Assembly (NCBI GenBank): GCA_017301995.1
Contig: JAFLEH010000012.1
Coordinates: forward strand, 62,001-126,000
DNA: 64,000 nucleotides
DNA from: Verrucomicrobiota bacterium
GTDB lineage: Bacteria; Verrucomicrobiota; Verrucomicrobiia; Verrucomicrobiales; Akkermansiaceae
Direction: 5' to 3'
In this document: positions 34,600-42,860 of the stretch, piece after piece
Layout of the letters: each line of letters opens with the position of its first letter
Numbering within the stretch: position 1 is the stretch's first letter
The notes under the pieces: generated by a model
Told to the model about the DNA's origin: nothing
Databases searched by the model: none
Seen by the model: the letters and a program-made list of their open reading frames with translations, nothing else
Made by a program: the position numbers and the translations under genes

Positions 34600-35415
34600 T
34601 CATTTGAAACGTCCGAGATCGATCTCGCCGTTGGTGGGCACCGGCAGCTTGCCGGTGACGACGCCGTATTGGGATTCGGCAAGGGCGGCGGCGGTCCTCC
34701 ACGCGTCCTGGCCGGAACTGCGGATCAGGAAAAGCACATATCCGTTAGGGTGCGATTTGGCCTGGTTGAGCATGGCCGAATAGTTGCGGTCGGTGTCGAT
34801 GGTGGCGAGCGAAACCGGGGTTTTCTTGCCTCCGAGTTCCAACAAGGTGATGCCGCTGGAGTCACATTCCACGAAGAACACCTTGGCGTTCCGATAGAGT
34901 CCGCTGCCGCCGGGCTGGATTACCACCGGCGGAGGTTTGTCGCTCGGTTTGACCTTGCGGCGCTCCAGTTCCGCCCGGAGTTCGGCGAGACGCCGTTCGA
35001 GGGCCGGGCGTTCCTTTTTCAGACTCGCGATCTGCGCGATGAGCCGCTCGAGTTCCTTTTGCATCGCGCGGTCGCCGTCCTTGGGGGCTTGGGATTCGAT
35101 CTCGGCGAGCTTCTTGCGCAGCACGATCCGCCGTTCATCGAGTTCCTCGAGTTCGGCCGCCGCCGCGTTGCGCTGGGCGAGGGATTTCTTCACGGACGCG
35201 GTTTCGCGGCGCACCTTGTCCAGCTCGGAGCGGATCGACATCATCCGTTCGGCTCGGGCGAGTTCTCCCTTGTCGCGCTGGCGGTGTTCCTGAGCCTTGA
35301 CGTCGCTGATAATCCGGATCAGCAGGGTGAGGATTCCTATCAGGCAAGCCAGAATGCTCAGGAACGGGAAGAGCGAGACTCCCCCTCCGCCGGCATTGGA
35401 TGCTCTGCGCGACAT
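34600..35415 (-). CDS. ExbD-like protein with coiled coil (second paralogue)
   Basis: A 271-residue protein with the same plan as the downstream paralogue. A short Gly-rich tail leads to one membrane helix (LFPFLSILACLIGILTLLI), a coiled coil (about 50-150, for example AMQKELERLIAQIASLKKER) and a C-terminal domain with NAKVFFVECDSSGITLLELG, which lines up with the ANIYYCVIRDDIAHL region of the paralogue. The helix lacks an obvious Asp at the ExbD proton-path position, so the pair may be functionally unequal. It lies 18 bases after the ExbB-like gene. Confidence 0.75.
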   Translation of the reverse strand: MSRRASNAGGGGVSLFPFLSILACLIGILTLLIRIISDVKAQEHRQRDKGELARAERMMSIRSELDKVRRETASVKKSLAQRNAAAAELEELDERRIVLRKKLAEIESQAPKDGDRAMQKELERLIAQIASLKKERPALERRLAELRAELERRKVKPSDKPPPVVIQPGGSGLYRNAKVFFVECDSSGITLLELGGKKTPVSLATIDTDRNYSAMLNQAKSHPNGYVLFLIRSSGQDAWRTAAALAESQYGVVTGKLPVPTNGEIDLGRFK

Positions 35416-35433
35416 ATCGGATTCCGATGGTGG

Positions 35434-36747
35434 TTAGGAGAACAGACCGCGCTTCTTGATGGTAATCGTTTCGCCCCCCAACTGTTTGAGGGTGGCGTTG
35501 AGGGATTCCACCCCCTTGTTGAGAGAGGCGAAGTATTCGTTGAGCTGTTGGGTGGGCTTGGTAAACGAGTCCGTGGTGGCCTGCGCCAGTCGCTGCACCG
35601 CTTCTGTGAAAGTGGTTTCCACGACCTTGCGTTGGTCGTCGGCGCGGGTGCCGACATTCTCGGCGGTGGACATGAGGAGGGTGGTCGCCTCGTCGAGCCG
35701 TTCGAGGAATTTCGCATGCGCATCCGCCAGTGAGGCGGCGAAGGCCGGCAGGCTCTCCGCGCCGGCCAGCAGCTTGTTGCCCGCGTCCGCCGCGTGCGCG
35801 GAATCGTTGAGCTTCGGCAACAGCTTTTCGTTGCAGAAGGCGTCGATCAGCGTGAGGACCTCCTCCTCCCGTTTCTGCATCGCGGCCATCGGAAACGACA
35901 TGATCAGCGAGAGCACCAAGCCCAACAAAGTGGTGTCGAACGCGATGCCGAGGCCTCCGGTTAGATTGTTGATCGAGTTCTTCAGCGACTCCGGATCGGT
36001 GGATCCCGCCGAAAGCGAGCTGACCGCCACGGAAAGCCCCTGCACGGTGCCGATGAAGCCTAGGATGGGTATCGCCCATAGGAAAACCTTGAGCAGGGTA
36101 TAGGAGCCGGAAATCCGGTTCGCATCGATGTCGGACTGCGCGTTGAGGATGGCGGCGACCTCGCCGTTGTCGTTGCGTTTTTCGAACAGTTCGAGCCCCT
36201 TGCGGATGCGGTTGACCATCAGGCTGTCGCGCAGGCGGGCGGGGAGTTTGTAGATATGTTCGATGAACATGGCCACGGTGTCCGCGTTGATCTCGCCGCC
36301 GAGGCGGGCGGGGAGCACGTCGAGCAGCATCGCCTGCTCCTGGCGTTTCGCTTTTTTGCTTTTCATCACCAGAATGACGCAGCCCCAGACGAAAAGGAAC
36401 ACTTCGGCATAGTTGACCCATCCGCGCAGAAGAAACAGATCGGAGAAGTACTTCCCCTTGAACGGCACCAGAACCATCAGGAAAGCGAGGGTGATCAGGG
36501 CTCCCATGCCCAGGCTGACGCCGAAATTGATATTCGCGTGATCCTCCTCCTGCCAGCCTCCGCGCTGGGCGGCAGATTGGGGTGCTCCGGTGCCGGGCCA
36601 CGCCGCGACTCCCGCCGGAGCCGGATTCTTCGGGACCGGAACGGTAAACCGCCCGTTACATCCCGGACACGCGACGATTTTTCCCGCGTGTTCGGAATCG
36701 CAGGTCATGTTCAGCTGGCAATGCGGGCACTGGAATTCCAAGTTCAT
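35434..36747 (-). CDS. MotA/TolQ/ExbB-family proton channel with N-terminal zinc ribbon
   Basis: A 437-residue inner-membrane protein. An N-terminal zinc-ribbon-like segment with CPHC and CPGC pairs (FQCPHCQLNMTCDSEHAGKI then VACPGCNGRF) is followed by a Pro/Ala linker. Two membrane helices follow near 100-145 (MGALITLAFLMVLVPF; VFLFVWGCVILVM), a cytoplasmic helical loop, and two further helices with the ExbB motif (KVFLWAIPILGFIGTVQGLS; GLGIAFDTTLLGLVLSLIMS). The C-terminal 150 residues form a long helix region. With the two ExbD-like proteins downstream it makes an ion-driven motor. A zinc ribbon on an ExbB-like channel is unusual. Confidence 0.85.
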   Translation of the reverse strand: MNLEFQCPHCQLNMTCDSEHAGKIVACPGCNGRFTVPVPKNPAPAGVAAWPGTGAPQSAAQRGGWQEEDHANINFGVSLGMGALITLAFLMVLVPFKGKYFSDLFLLRGWVNYAEVFLFVWGCVILVMKSKKAKRQEQAMLLDVLPARLGGEINADTVAMFIEHIYKLPARLRDSLMVNRIRKGLELFEKRNDNGEVAAILNAQSDIDANRISGSYTLLKVFLWAIPILGFIGTVQGLSVAVSSLSAGSTDPESLKNSINNLTGGLGIAFDTTLLGLVLSLIMSFPMAAMQKREEEVLTLIDAFCNEKLLPKLNDSAHAADAGNKLLAGAESLPAFAASLADAHAKFLERLDEATTLLMSTAENVGTRADDQRKVVETTFTEAVQRLAQATTDSFTKPTQQLNEYFASLNKGVESLNATLKQLGGETITIKKRGLFS

Positions 36748-37074
36748 GTTGTTATTATCTGGGTGCGCCGACGGTTGGCCCGGTTGCCAATCCGCTCGCA
36801 AACGCGTCTGGAATACATAGCAACGGGCAGCGGTCTTTCACTTCCCGATCCGATATTTCCCGATCTATCACATAATGGGAAACCCTCACAGGGTCGTCTT
36901 TGTTCCTCCCAGCGGCCGGGAGACCCGGGATCTCCACCGGGACGGGACGCGGCACCGGCAGATTCCGGCACCTCACCATCCGCCCCAAAGCCGGTTTGGC
37001 CGTCCTTCGTGGCAGGCGGGAACGCCAGCCTTCGTCAGTCCGGCGAACCGTAATCCGGGCCGGATCACCCGATT
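36748..37074. other. 327 bp spacer upstream of the ExbB-like gene
   Basis: It lies between the ExbB-like gene's start and the downstream end of the sulfatase gene. I see no gene and no clear promoter. A short purine-rich tract and a CCGGGAGACCCGG dyad (near 36920) are the only notable features. Confidence 0.45.
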
Positions 37075-38556
37075 CTAACGGGTCCGGCCGGTCCGGGTGG
37101 CCTCGGCGAGATATTCGTTTAGTTCGGCGACGATTTCCGGATGGCTTCCGGCGAGATTGGTGGTTTCCGCGACGTCCGCATCGAGGTCGTAGAGTTCGGG
37201 TTTGTGTTTCGGGTTTTCCTGTTGGGTGAGCAGTTTCCATTTGCCGGAGCGAATGGCCCGGGCGCAGGCCGGATGGCTGGCCACGCCGCTTTGGGTGATC
37301 ACATGGTCGCGAACCGGCTTCGTAGGATCGAGAAGCGTCGGAAGAAGGTTGAAACTGTCGGGGCCCGCGGCTTCGGATAGAGGTTGGCCGGTTGCCGCGG
37401 CGACGGTGGCGAGGCAGTCCACCAGCGCGACGATCTGGTGGTTGACGGACCCGGGTTTCACCTTCGCGGGCCAGCGGATGATGAATGGCTCGCGGACGCC
37501 CCCTTCGTAGGGAGTGACCTTATACCCGCGCAGCGGACCATTGAGCTTCTGGCCGTACTGTCTTTCCTGCTCCTGATAGACACCGCAGCCGCCGTTGTCG
37601 GAGGAAACCAGCACGAGTGTGTTGTTCTCGATGCCGAGATCCCTGAGGGTCCGCGTGATCTCGCCGACACACCAGTCGAATTGCCGGATCGTGTCGCCGC
37701 GCCGGCCGGTGCCGCTGGTGCCAAGAAACCGCGGGTTCGGCGCGATGGGAGCATGGACATCATGGGTGGCCAGATAGAGCAGGAACGGCTTGTCCTTGTT
37801 AGTCCGGATGAAGGAGCGGGCTTGCCAGACCAGCGTGTCGGCGATCGAATCGTCCTGCCAGAGCGCCGCGTTGCCGCCGGTCATGAAGCCGATCCGGCAG
37901 ATCCCGTTGACCACGGATCCGGCGCGGATTTCCTGAACGGGATCGCGGTGGGACGGTCGAACCAACTGTGGATGGGTTTCCCACGTCGGAGCGCCCACGG
38001 TGTTCTTTCCATAACTGATGCGGATGGGATCGGCGGGGTCGTAATTCACCACCGCATGGTTCTCAAGATAGACGCAAGGCACGCGGTCGCCGGTGGCGGG
38101 GATGATGAACGAGTGGTCGAAGCCGATGGTGTTGGGTCCGGAGTCGATCCTCCGGTTGTAGTCGGTGGGGCCTTCGCGGCCGAGTCCGAGGTGCCACTTG
38201 CCGACGACACCGGTCGCGTAGCCCGCCTGTTTCGCTACCGAGGCGATGGTCGGGGTGCCATCCCGGATCAGGGCGGGGGCGATGCCGGATAGAATGCCCG
38301 TGCCTTTCTGCCTCCAGGCGTACTTGCCGGTTAGGAGGGCGTATCGCGTGGGCGTGCAGGTGGAGGCGGTGGCGTAGCCGTTGGTGAAACGCATGCCTCC
38401 CGCGGCCAAGGCGTCAATGTTGGGAGTTTCGATTTTGGCGGAACCATAGCATCCGAAATCGCCGTATCCGATGTCGTCGCCGAGGATGATGACCACATTG
38501 GGAGGCTCCGCAAGGGCGGCAGCCGCCAGAACAAGCAACAAGGCGATCGGTTTCAT
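37075..38556 (-). CDS. Exported type I sulfatase
   Basis: A 493-residue exported sulfatase. A signal peptide (MKPIALLLVLAAAALAE) precedes the alkaline-phosphatase-type fold: NVVIILGDDIGYGDFGCYGS gives the metal-binding Asp pair, and Cys67 in STCTPTRYALLTGKYA is the CxPxR site that must be oxidised to formylglycine. VGKWHLGLGREGPTDYNRR follows, and VLVSSDNGGCG supplies further metal ligands. The substrate class is likely a sulfated glycan, judged from the neighbouring sulfatase and the glycosidases elsewhere in the window. No formylglycine-generating enzyme is encoded here. The longer upstream frame is dismissed because the signal peptide starts at this ATG. Confidence 0.93.
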   Translation of the reverse strand: MKPIALLLVLAAAALAEPPNVVIILGDDIGYGDFGCYGSAKIETPNIDALAAGGMRFTNGYATASTCTPTRYALLTGKYAWRQKGTGILSGIAPALIRDGTPTIASVAKQAGYATGVVGKWHLGLGREGPTDYNRRIDSGPNTIGFDHSFIIPATGDRVPCVYLENHAVVNYDPADPIRISYGKNTVGAPTWETHPQLVRPSHRDPVQEIRAGSVVNGICRIGFMTGGNAALWQDDSIADTLVWQARSFIRTNKDKPFLLYLATHDVHAPIAPNPRFLGTSGTGRRGDTIRQFDWCVGEITRTLRDLGIENNTLVLVSSDNGGCGVYQEQERQYGQKLNGPLRGYKVTPYEGGVREPFIIRWPAKVKPGSVNHQIVALVDCLATVAAATGQPLSEAAGPDSFNLLPTLLDPTKPVRDHVITQSGVASHPACARAIRSGKWKLLTQQENPKHKPELYDLDADVAETTNLAGSHPEIVAELNEYLAEATRTGRTR

Positions 38557-38587
38557 GAGAGCGGGGGAGAATGCGAAATCGCGGATC

Positions 38588-39997
38588 CTAGGCATCTTGC
38601 TTGGCCTTGCGTTTGGCGGCGGGCTTTTTGGCGGGCGGGTTTTCGCCGTCGCCTTCGTCGGATTCGTCATTTTGGCCCCGGCCGCGCCATGGGGTCGGCT
38701 GGTGGGTGGCGGCCCATGTTTGATAGATCGCCTGGAGGCGTTTCACCTCCTCCGGCCGGGTGGCCGCGAGGTCGGAGGATTCCGATATGTCCTTCGCCAG
38801 ATCAAACAGCGCGGGCTGCGTGTTCTTTTGGTCGGTGTTGCCGCCGACGAGTATCATATCTCCATCGCGGATCGCCCATGCCGATCCGCTTTTCCAGAAC
38901 AGGGGCCGATTGGGAAGCGAGCCGGACCTCCCGGTTAGATAAGGAAGCAGATTCACGCCGTCGAGCGGCTTTCCGGGGGATTTTTCGATCCCGGCGGCGG
39001 CCATGGCGGTGGGGAAGATGTCGAGCGCGATGACCGGGGAGTCGGAGGTTTTGCCGGCGGGGATGGCGGCGGGCCACTGGACGGCGAAGGGTATGCGGAT
39101 GCCGCCTTCCCAAGTTTGGCCCTTGTGCCCGCGGAGGGGCGCGTTGTTGTGGCCGGTGGCTCCGCCGTTGTCGTTGATGAAGAAAACCAGCGTGTTTTCA
39201 ATGATACCGTTCTGTTTGAGCGAATCGAGTACGGTGCCAACCGCGCGGTCGAGTGCGAGGGTCATCGCCTTGATCCGGTTGCCGCCGGCCTTTTCGAGAT
39301 CGGCCTTGGTGGCGTGGCTCGGACCGTGGGTGGCGTTGAAGGCCAGATAGATAAAGAATGGCTCCGCTTTGTGTTTCGTGATATATTCCGAGGTTTTTGC
39401 GGCGAGGTGGTCGGTCATGTAATCGAACTCCTCCTTGGCGACGGGTTCCCGGTCTAGCAGAAGACGGTTGAGGCGGGTGGGGTTCGGAAGCGGAAAATAG
39501 CTGCGGGATCCCTGGAGGAAACCGTAGTAGTCGGTGAATCCGCGTTCCATGGGGTGGAACTTGGGAGCGTAGCCGAGGTGCCACTTGCCGAGGGCGATGG
39601 TGCGGTAGCCGGCCGGCTTGAGCACGGCGGGCAGCAATGTTTCGGATAGGGGGAGTCCATTGGTTTCGCTGTAGGCGGGCGGGATGTTGAACTCGTGGCC
39701 GAACCGCTGCTGATAGCGTCCGGTGAGCAGTCCGGCGCGACTGGGACTGCATACCGTCCCGGAGACATAGCCGTTCGTAAAACGGACGCCGGACCTGGCG
39801 ATCGAGTCGATCCGCGGCGTCTGGATGGTCTTCGATCCGTTCAGCGAGAACTCGTTGTAGCCCGCGTCGTCGGATAGAATGACCACGATGTTTGGTTTCG
39901 GCGCGGCATCCGACAATGCGGCTCCGGCGACGGCGGCGAATAGGAACATAGCGCAGACACGCGCACGGGAGACCTTCGGAGTGGGGGGTGGGTTCAT
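38588..39997 (-). CDS. Exported type I sulfatase
   Basis: A 469-residue sulfatase whose signal peptide (AMFLFAAVAGAALSDA) is preceded by a basic N-terminus. The metal site NIVVILSDDAGYNEFSLNGS is followed by the Cys-type formylglycine motif GTVCSPSRAGLLTGRYQQR (Cys83). Further family motifs are IALGKWHLGYAPKFHPMERG and VFFINDNGGATGHNN. The last 30 residues are Lys/Asp/Glu-rich. It lies 31 bp upstream of the other sulfatase in the same direction, so they form a two-gene operon. The pair is similar only in the core motifs and may act on different sulfate positions. Confidence 0.93.
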   Translation of the reverse strand: MNPPPTPKVSRARVCAMFLFAAVAGAALSDAAPKPNIVVILSDDAGYNEFSLNGSKTIQTPRIDSIARSGVRFTNGYVSGTVCSPSRAGLLTGRYQQRFGHEFNIPPAYSETNGLPLSETLLPAVLKPAGYRTIALGKWHLGYAPKFHPMERGFTDYYGFLQGSRSYFPLPNPTRLNRLLLDREPVAKEEFDYMTDHLAAKTSEYITKHKAEPFFIYLAFNATHGPSHATKADLEKAGGNRIKAMTLALDRAVGTVLDSLKQNGIIENTLVFFINDNGGATGHNNAPLRGHKGQTWEGGIRIPFAVQWPAAIPAGKTSDSPVIALDIFPTAMAAAGIEKSPGKPLDGVNLLPYLTGRSGSLPNRPLFWKSGSAWAIRDGDMILVGGNTDQKNTQPALFDLAKDISESSDLAATRPEEVKRLQAIYQTWAATHQPTPWRGRGQNDESDEGDGENPPAKKPAAKRKAKQDA

Positions 39998-40082
39998 GGT
40001 GAAAGACGCATCGTATGGTCCGCGGCGCGGATTTGCAATGACGAAGGACGGAATTGGAGAAGATAGGCCGCAGGTGCCGCGA

Positions 40083-40325
40083 TCACGCCAGCTTCAGCAC
40101 CGGTGCCTCCGGCAGGCGGGCGAATTCCACCACCTTCTGGGCTTCCTCCTCGTGCGCCAGCACGAAATCGTGGTTAGCACACGGCGCAAGCCGGGAGTGT
40201 CCGCCACCGGAGCTCTTTACCGTGATTCCCGGTGATGCCTTCGGGCTGGGACCAGCGATTGATAAACAGTCGATCAGGCGACATTGGCGAGGAATTTCAC
40301 CGAGTCCAGAGACCAAATATTTCAA
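40083..40325 (-). pseudogene. Possible C-terminal gene remnant
   Basis: The minus-strand frame ends GHSRLAPCANHDFVLAHEEE then AQKVVEFARLPEAPVLKLA and a stop. The last 45 residues look coding but there is no plausible start or upstream continuation. It may be the 3' end of a gene lost where the downstream island begins, or chance. Confidence 0.3.
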
Positions 40326-40527
40326 TTCTCACACACAAATTACTTGCGCTGCCGTTGCTGCGGGCTACTTTTCCGCCGAGTTCGCAGCCAGTGGCTGATG
40401 AATTTATCAAGGTCCCCGCAGAGCCAGCCTGGCGAATCTGCGGTATTTTTTTGCCTGGAGCGGAGGAATTCGTTTTGGAAGCAGGTTTTGTGTTGGTTTT
40501 GCGCCGCTCCGGGCGTATTGACTCGCC
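40326..40527. other. Leader of the two-gene island operon
   Basis: An AT-richer stretch without a gene that I can support. It precedes the unrecognised two-gene operon and presumably carries its promoter. Candidate TTGGAAGC and TATTGACT tracts lie just before the start, but spacing to a -10 box is not convincing. Confidence 0.4.
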
Positions 40528-41790
40528 ATGCCCTTCTCGCTGGCCAGCCTTCCTGCTAGTCCGAAAGACCGCTTCGAGGTCTATCGGATCTTCAATGGCA
40601 TGTCGGAGGAAGGCAAAGCCGGGCTGGATTCGGCCAAGACCCGCGTTCCGCTGGTAAAGACCTTCCTTCTGGAGCATGTCTCCGACCGCGGAACCCAACG
40701 GGTCAAACCCTTGGGCGAAATCTGGAAGCGGCATGCCGCCATTCTCGCGCCCATCGACGAATCGTTCCATTCGGTCACCGATTTTGCCGAGGATCCGGAC
40801 ACCAAGAAGCAGCGGCAGGTCGTCACCGGATACATTGAACAATACAGCCCGAGGTTTTTCGCTTACTACACTGTCGAAGGCAGTCAGGAAGCGAAACGCC
40901 GCGTTCGCAATTGGATTGGCACTTCACCTGATCTTGACGCCAGTTGGTTTAGCAGCCCCTTGCTCAAACATCTATGGGATAAAGACATCGTTCACCGGGG
41001 TGATCATCGCTTCGGCAAGCTGGTGTTCCGCCATGAGAGCGTTTTCGAGATGCCGGAGGATTCTGCGGACACTCCGGGCGAGGACCAGGAAGATGAGGCC
41101 GATGACGGCGGCCCGGAACCCGAACGCCGCAAGTTCCGCTCCGAAATGGGCGACTCGGTTGGGAGACTCCGCAAGTCGCTCGATGGACTGCGCCGGAGCT
41201 ATCCACCCCTCCACGCCCTGTATTCGGTGCGCATCCCCTCCATGGCGGGAAGGGGTGGGCACGACCTCTTTCAGGATGGGCAGATTACCAACCGCTCCGA
41301 CAGCTTCGAGGATCACCGCAACCACGCCCGCTACCTGTGGCGGCTGTATGATGGCGTTCTTTCGGAAACCGAAGAGTGTGCCTGGGGCGACCCCGCCGCC
41401 AAGGAAAAGCCCGTCGGCTGGAATGGCGTGCCACTCATCGTCCGGTTTGACGAGGCCCTCAGCCAGACAACCTTTGACAACTGGGTGACCAAGGCGTTCC
41501 AAAAGCGCAATGTTTTCAAACTTTGGGGGGACCCCCTGCGCCTTGGACCGACCAAGATTCATGTCTATGGGGCGGACCGCCATCTCTGGCAGCCCATCAA
41601 TCTGGAAATGACCGAGCGGCAGCTTGTTGCCATTCTTCCGCGCGGCACCTGCGGCAATACATTCCACCGCCTCGTGGCCAACATCCAGCGCTACATCAGC
41701 CCGAAGATTGATGCCTGGATCGGGTCGCGTTCGCTGGAGTCCTTTCTATCCGACCGTCACACCCATGACTTCAGCGATGAAACCAGATGA
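40528..41790 (+). CDS. Unrecognised protein, first gene of a two-gene operon
   Basis: A 420-residue soluble protein with no signal peptide or membrane segment. The N-terminal half is helical and charged (EEGKAGLDSAKTRVPLVKTF; VTGYIEQYSPRFFAYYTVEG). An acidic linker (DTPGEDQEDEADDGGPEPE) lies near 195. The C-terminal half contains VGWNGVPLIVRFDEAL and FKLWGDPLRLGPTKIHVYGA, then TFHRLVANIQRYISPKIDAW. I recognise no family, Walker motif or known nuclease motif. The next gene overlaps its end by 14-26 bases, so both products should be made together. Its setting next to a tRNA gene and gene remnants suggests acquired DNA. Confidence 0.7.
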   Translation: MPFSLASLPASPKDRFEVYRIFNGMSEEGKAGLDSAKTRVPLVKTFLLEHVSDRGTQRVKPLGEIWKRHAAILAPIDESFHSVTDFAEDPDTKKQRQVVTGYIEQYSPRFFAYYTVEGSQEAKRRVRNWIGTSPDLDASWFSSPLLKHLWDKDIVHRGDHRFGKLVFRHESVFEMPEDSADTPGEDQEDEADDGGPEPERRKFRSEMGDSVGRLRKSLDGLRRSYPPLHALYSVRIPSMAGRGGHDLFQDGQITNRSDSFEDHRNHARYLWRLYDGVLSETEECAWGDPAAKEKPVGWNGVPLIVRFDEALSQTTFDNWVTKAFQKRNVFKLWGDPLRLGPTKIHVYGADRHLWQPINLEMTERQLVAILPRGTCGNTFHRLVANIQRYISPKIDAWIGSRSLESFLSDRHTHDFSDETR

Positions 41791-42838
41791 TTGGATCCGC
41801 GATCCGGTTTTTCAGTTGAACCTGCTTGTTTGGATGTCCAAGGAGCAGCCGGAGGAAGCGTATTGCGTGCGTCCGGTTTTCCATGCGGCTGGATTTGAAT
41901 GGATGGCGATTGAGCAACCCTTCCGCTTTCCCGTCGAAACAGCAAAGCGGATTGAGCAGATCAACGAAACGGAGGATTTTCGGATTCATCCTCACCCTGA
42001 GCCGGAACTTGTTCTCAAGCGGAGCCGGGACCATTCCGCCCTCTATTTCGAGGCCAAGAAAAACTCCTTTGGTGTTGCCAGTTCGGCCAGCTCTCAAGCG
42101 CGGGGCCATCTTGTGGCAGTCGGTCCCGCCTTTGCAGAAGTGAATGCGCCTCTTGAACGGGCGCTGCTGATCTATCTGGTTCCTGATGAGACAACGGATG
42201 CCATGAGAGCCTGCCTCTCCGAGCTAACAGACCAACTGCGGACGGCGTCATTGGACCCAGGGGATTCGGCTGTGGACGGCCTTTCCGCGAGCGGCACGGC
42301 GATCCACTATCACCTCGATTATGCATCCCGGGACGCGCTTGAAATCAAAGTCCCCCGCATTGCGATCATGGAGAACCTCGCGGAAGCGACGGACCCGTCA
42401 CCTCTGTTGTTGGTCTATTCCGACGAGGACTGTCCTGTCGACGAGCGGCGCGGCTACTACCGGCGCGTCATTCAGAACCAAGCCATTGCCACGCTGCTGT
42501 GCGAACTCCACCGGGTGAATGTGGGCGAATCCATCACGCTGACCGCGGCCCGGATTCTCGAAATCACGACCCAGGGAGCCTTCGGCTTTCTCGGTTCCGA
42601 GCGGAGAAAGAAGATGGAACTCCTGCTCAAGATCAATGTCTTCAACAAGATCGCCGAGTATTGGAAAAGCCGCTCGCCCGAAGCAGTCAAAGTTCAAGGC
42701 AAGGAACTGACGGTCAGCTTTCCGAGCGATACCCTCCAAGCGGATTTCCTCGACTGGTTGGAGCGGAGCAAAGCCGTGTTCAGAGACGAAGCTCCGAAGG
42801 GGCCGGATTCTGAGCAGATGGATTTGCCGTTGGAATGA
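41765..42838 (+). CDS. PD-(D/E)XK-like nuclease candidate, second gene of the operon
   Basis: A protein of 353-357 residues, depending on which of two close ATGs is used; both overlap the previous gene. The segment HPEPELVLKRSRDHSALYFE followed by AKKNSFGVASS has the arrangement of a PD-(D/E)XK nuclease core: an acidic residue in the first strand, then a strand ending in Glu-x-Lys (ALYFEAKK). A helical region follows (DERRGYYRRVIQNQAIATLL; ERRKKMELLLKINVFNKIAE), and the C-terminus is acidic (KGPDSEQMDLPLE). There are no membrane segments. The nuclease call is inference from one motif, and a catalytically dead fold is possible. The next gene starts 22 bp downstream. Confidence 0.65.
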   Translation: MTSAMKPDDWIRDPVFQLNLLVWMSKEQPEEAYCVRPVFHAAGFEWMAIEQPFRFPVETAKRIEQINETEDFRIHPHPEPELVLKRSRDHSALYFEAKKNSFGVASSASSQARGHLVAVGPAFAEVNAPLERALLIYLVPDETTDAMRACLSELTDQLRTASLDPGDSAVDGLSASGTAIHYHLDYASRDALEIKVPRIAIMENLAEATDPSPLLLVYSDEDCPVDERRGYYRRVIQNQAIATLLCELHRVNVGESITLTAARILEITTQGAFGFLGSERRKKMELLLKINVFNKIAEYWKSRSPEAVKVQGKELTVSFPSDTLQADFLDWLERSKAVFRDEAPKGPDSEQMDLPLE

Positions 42839-42860
42839 CAAATGGAAGACCTAACAAAAC

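Noticed and set aside
33487..36747. Zorya-type anti-phage system (ZorA/ZorB-like pair)
   Set aside because: The channel protein is ExbB-like and the two partners are ExbD-like without an OmpA/MotB peptidoglycan-binding domain, and no ZorC, ZorD or ZorE gene lies nearby.
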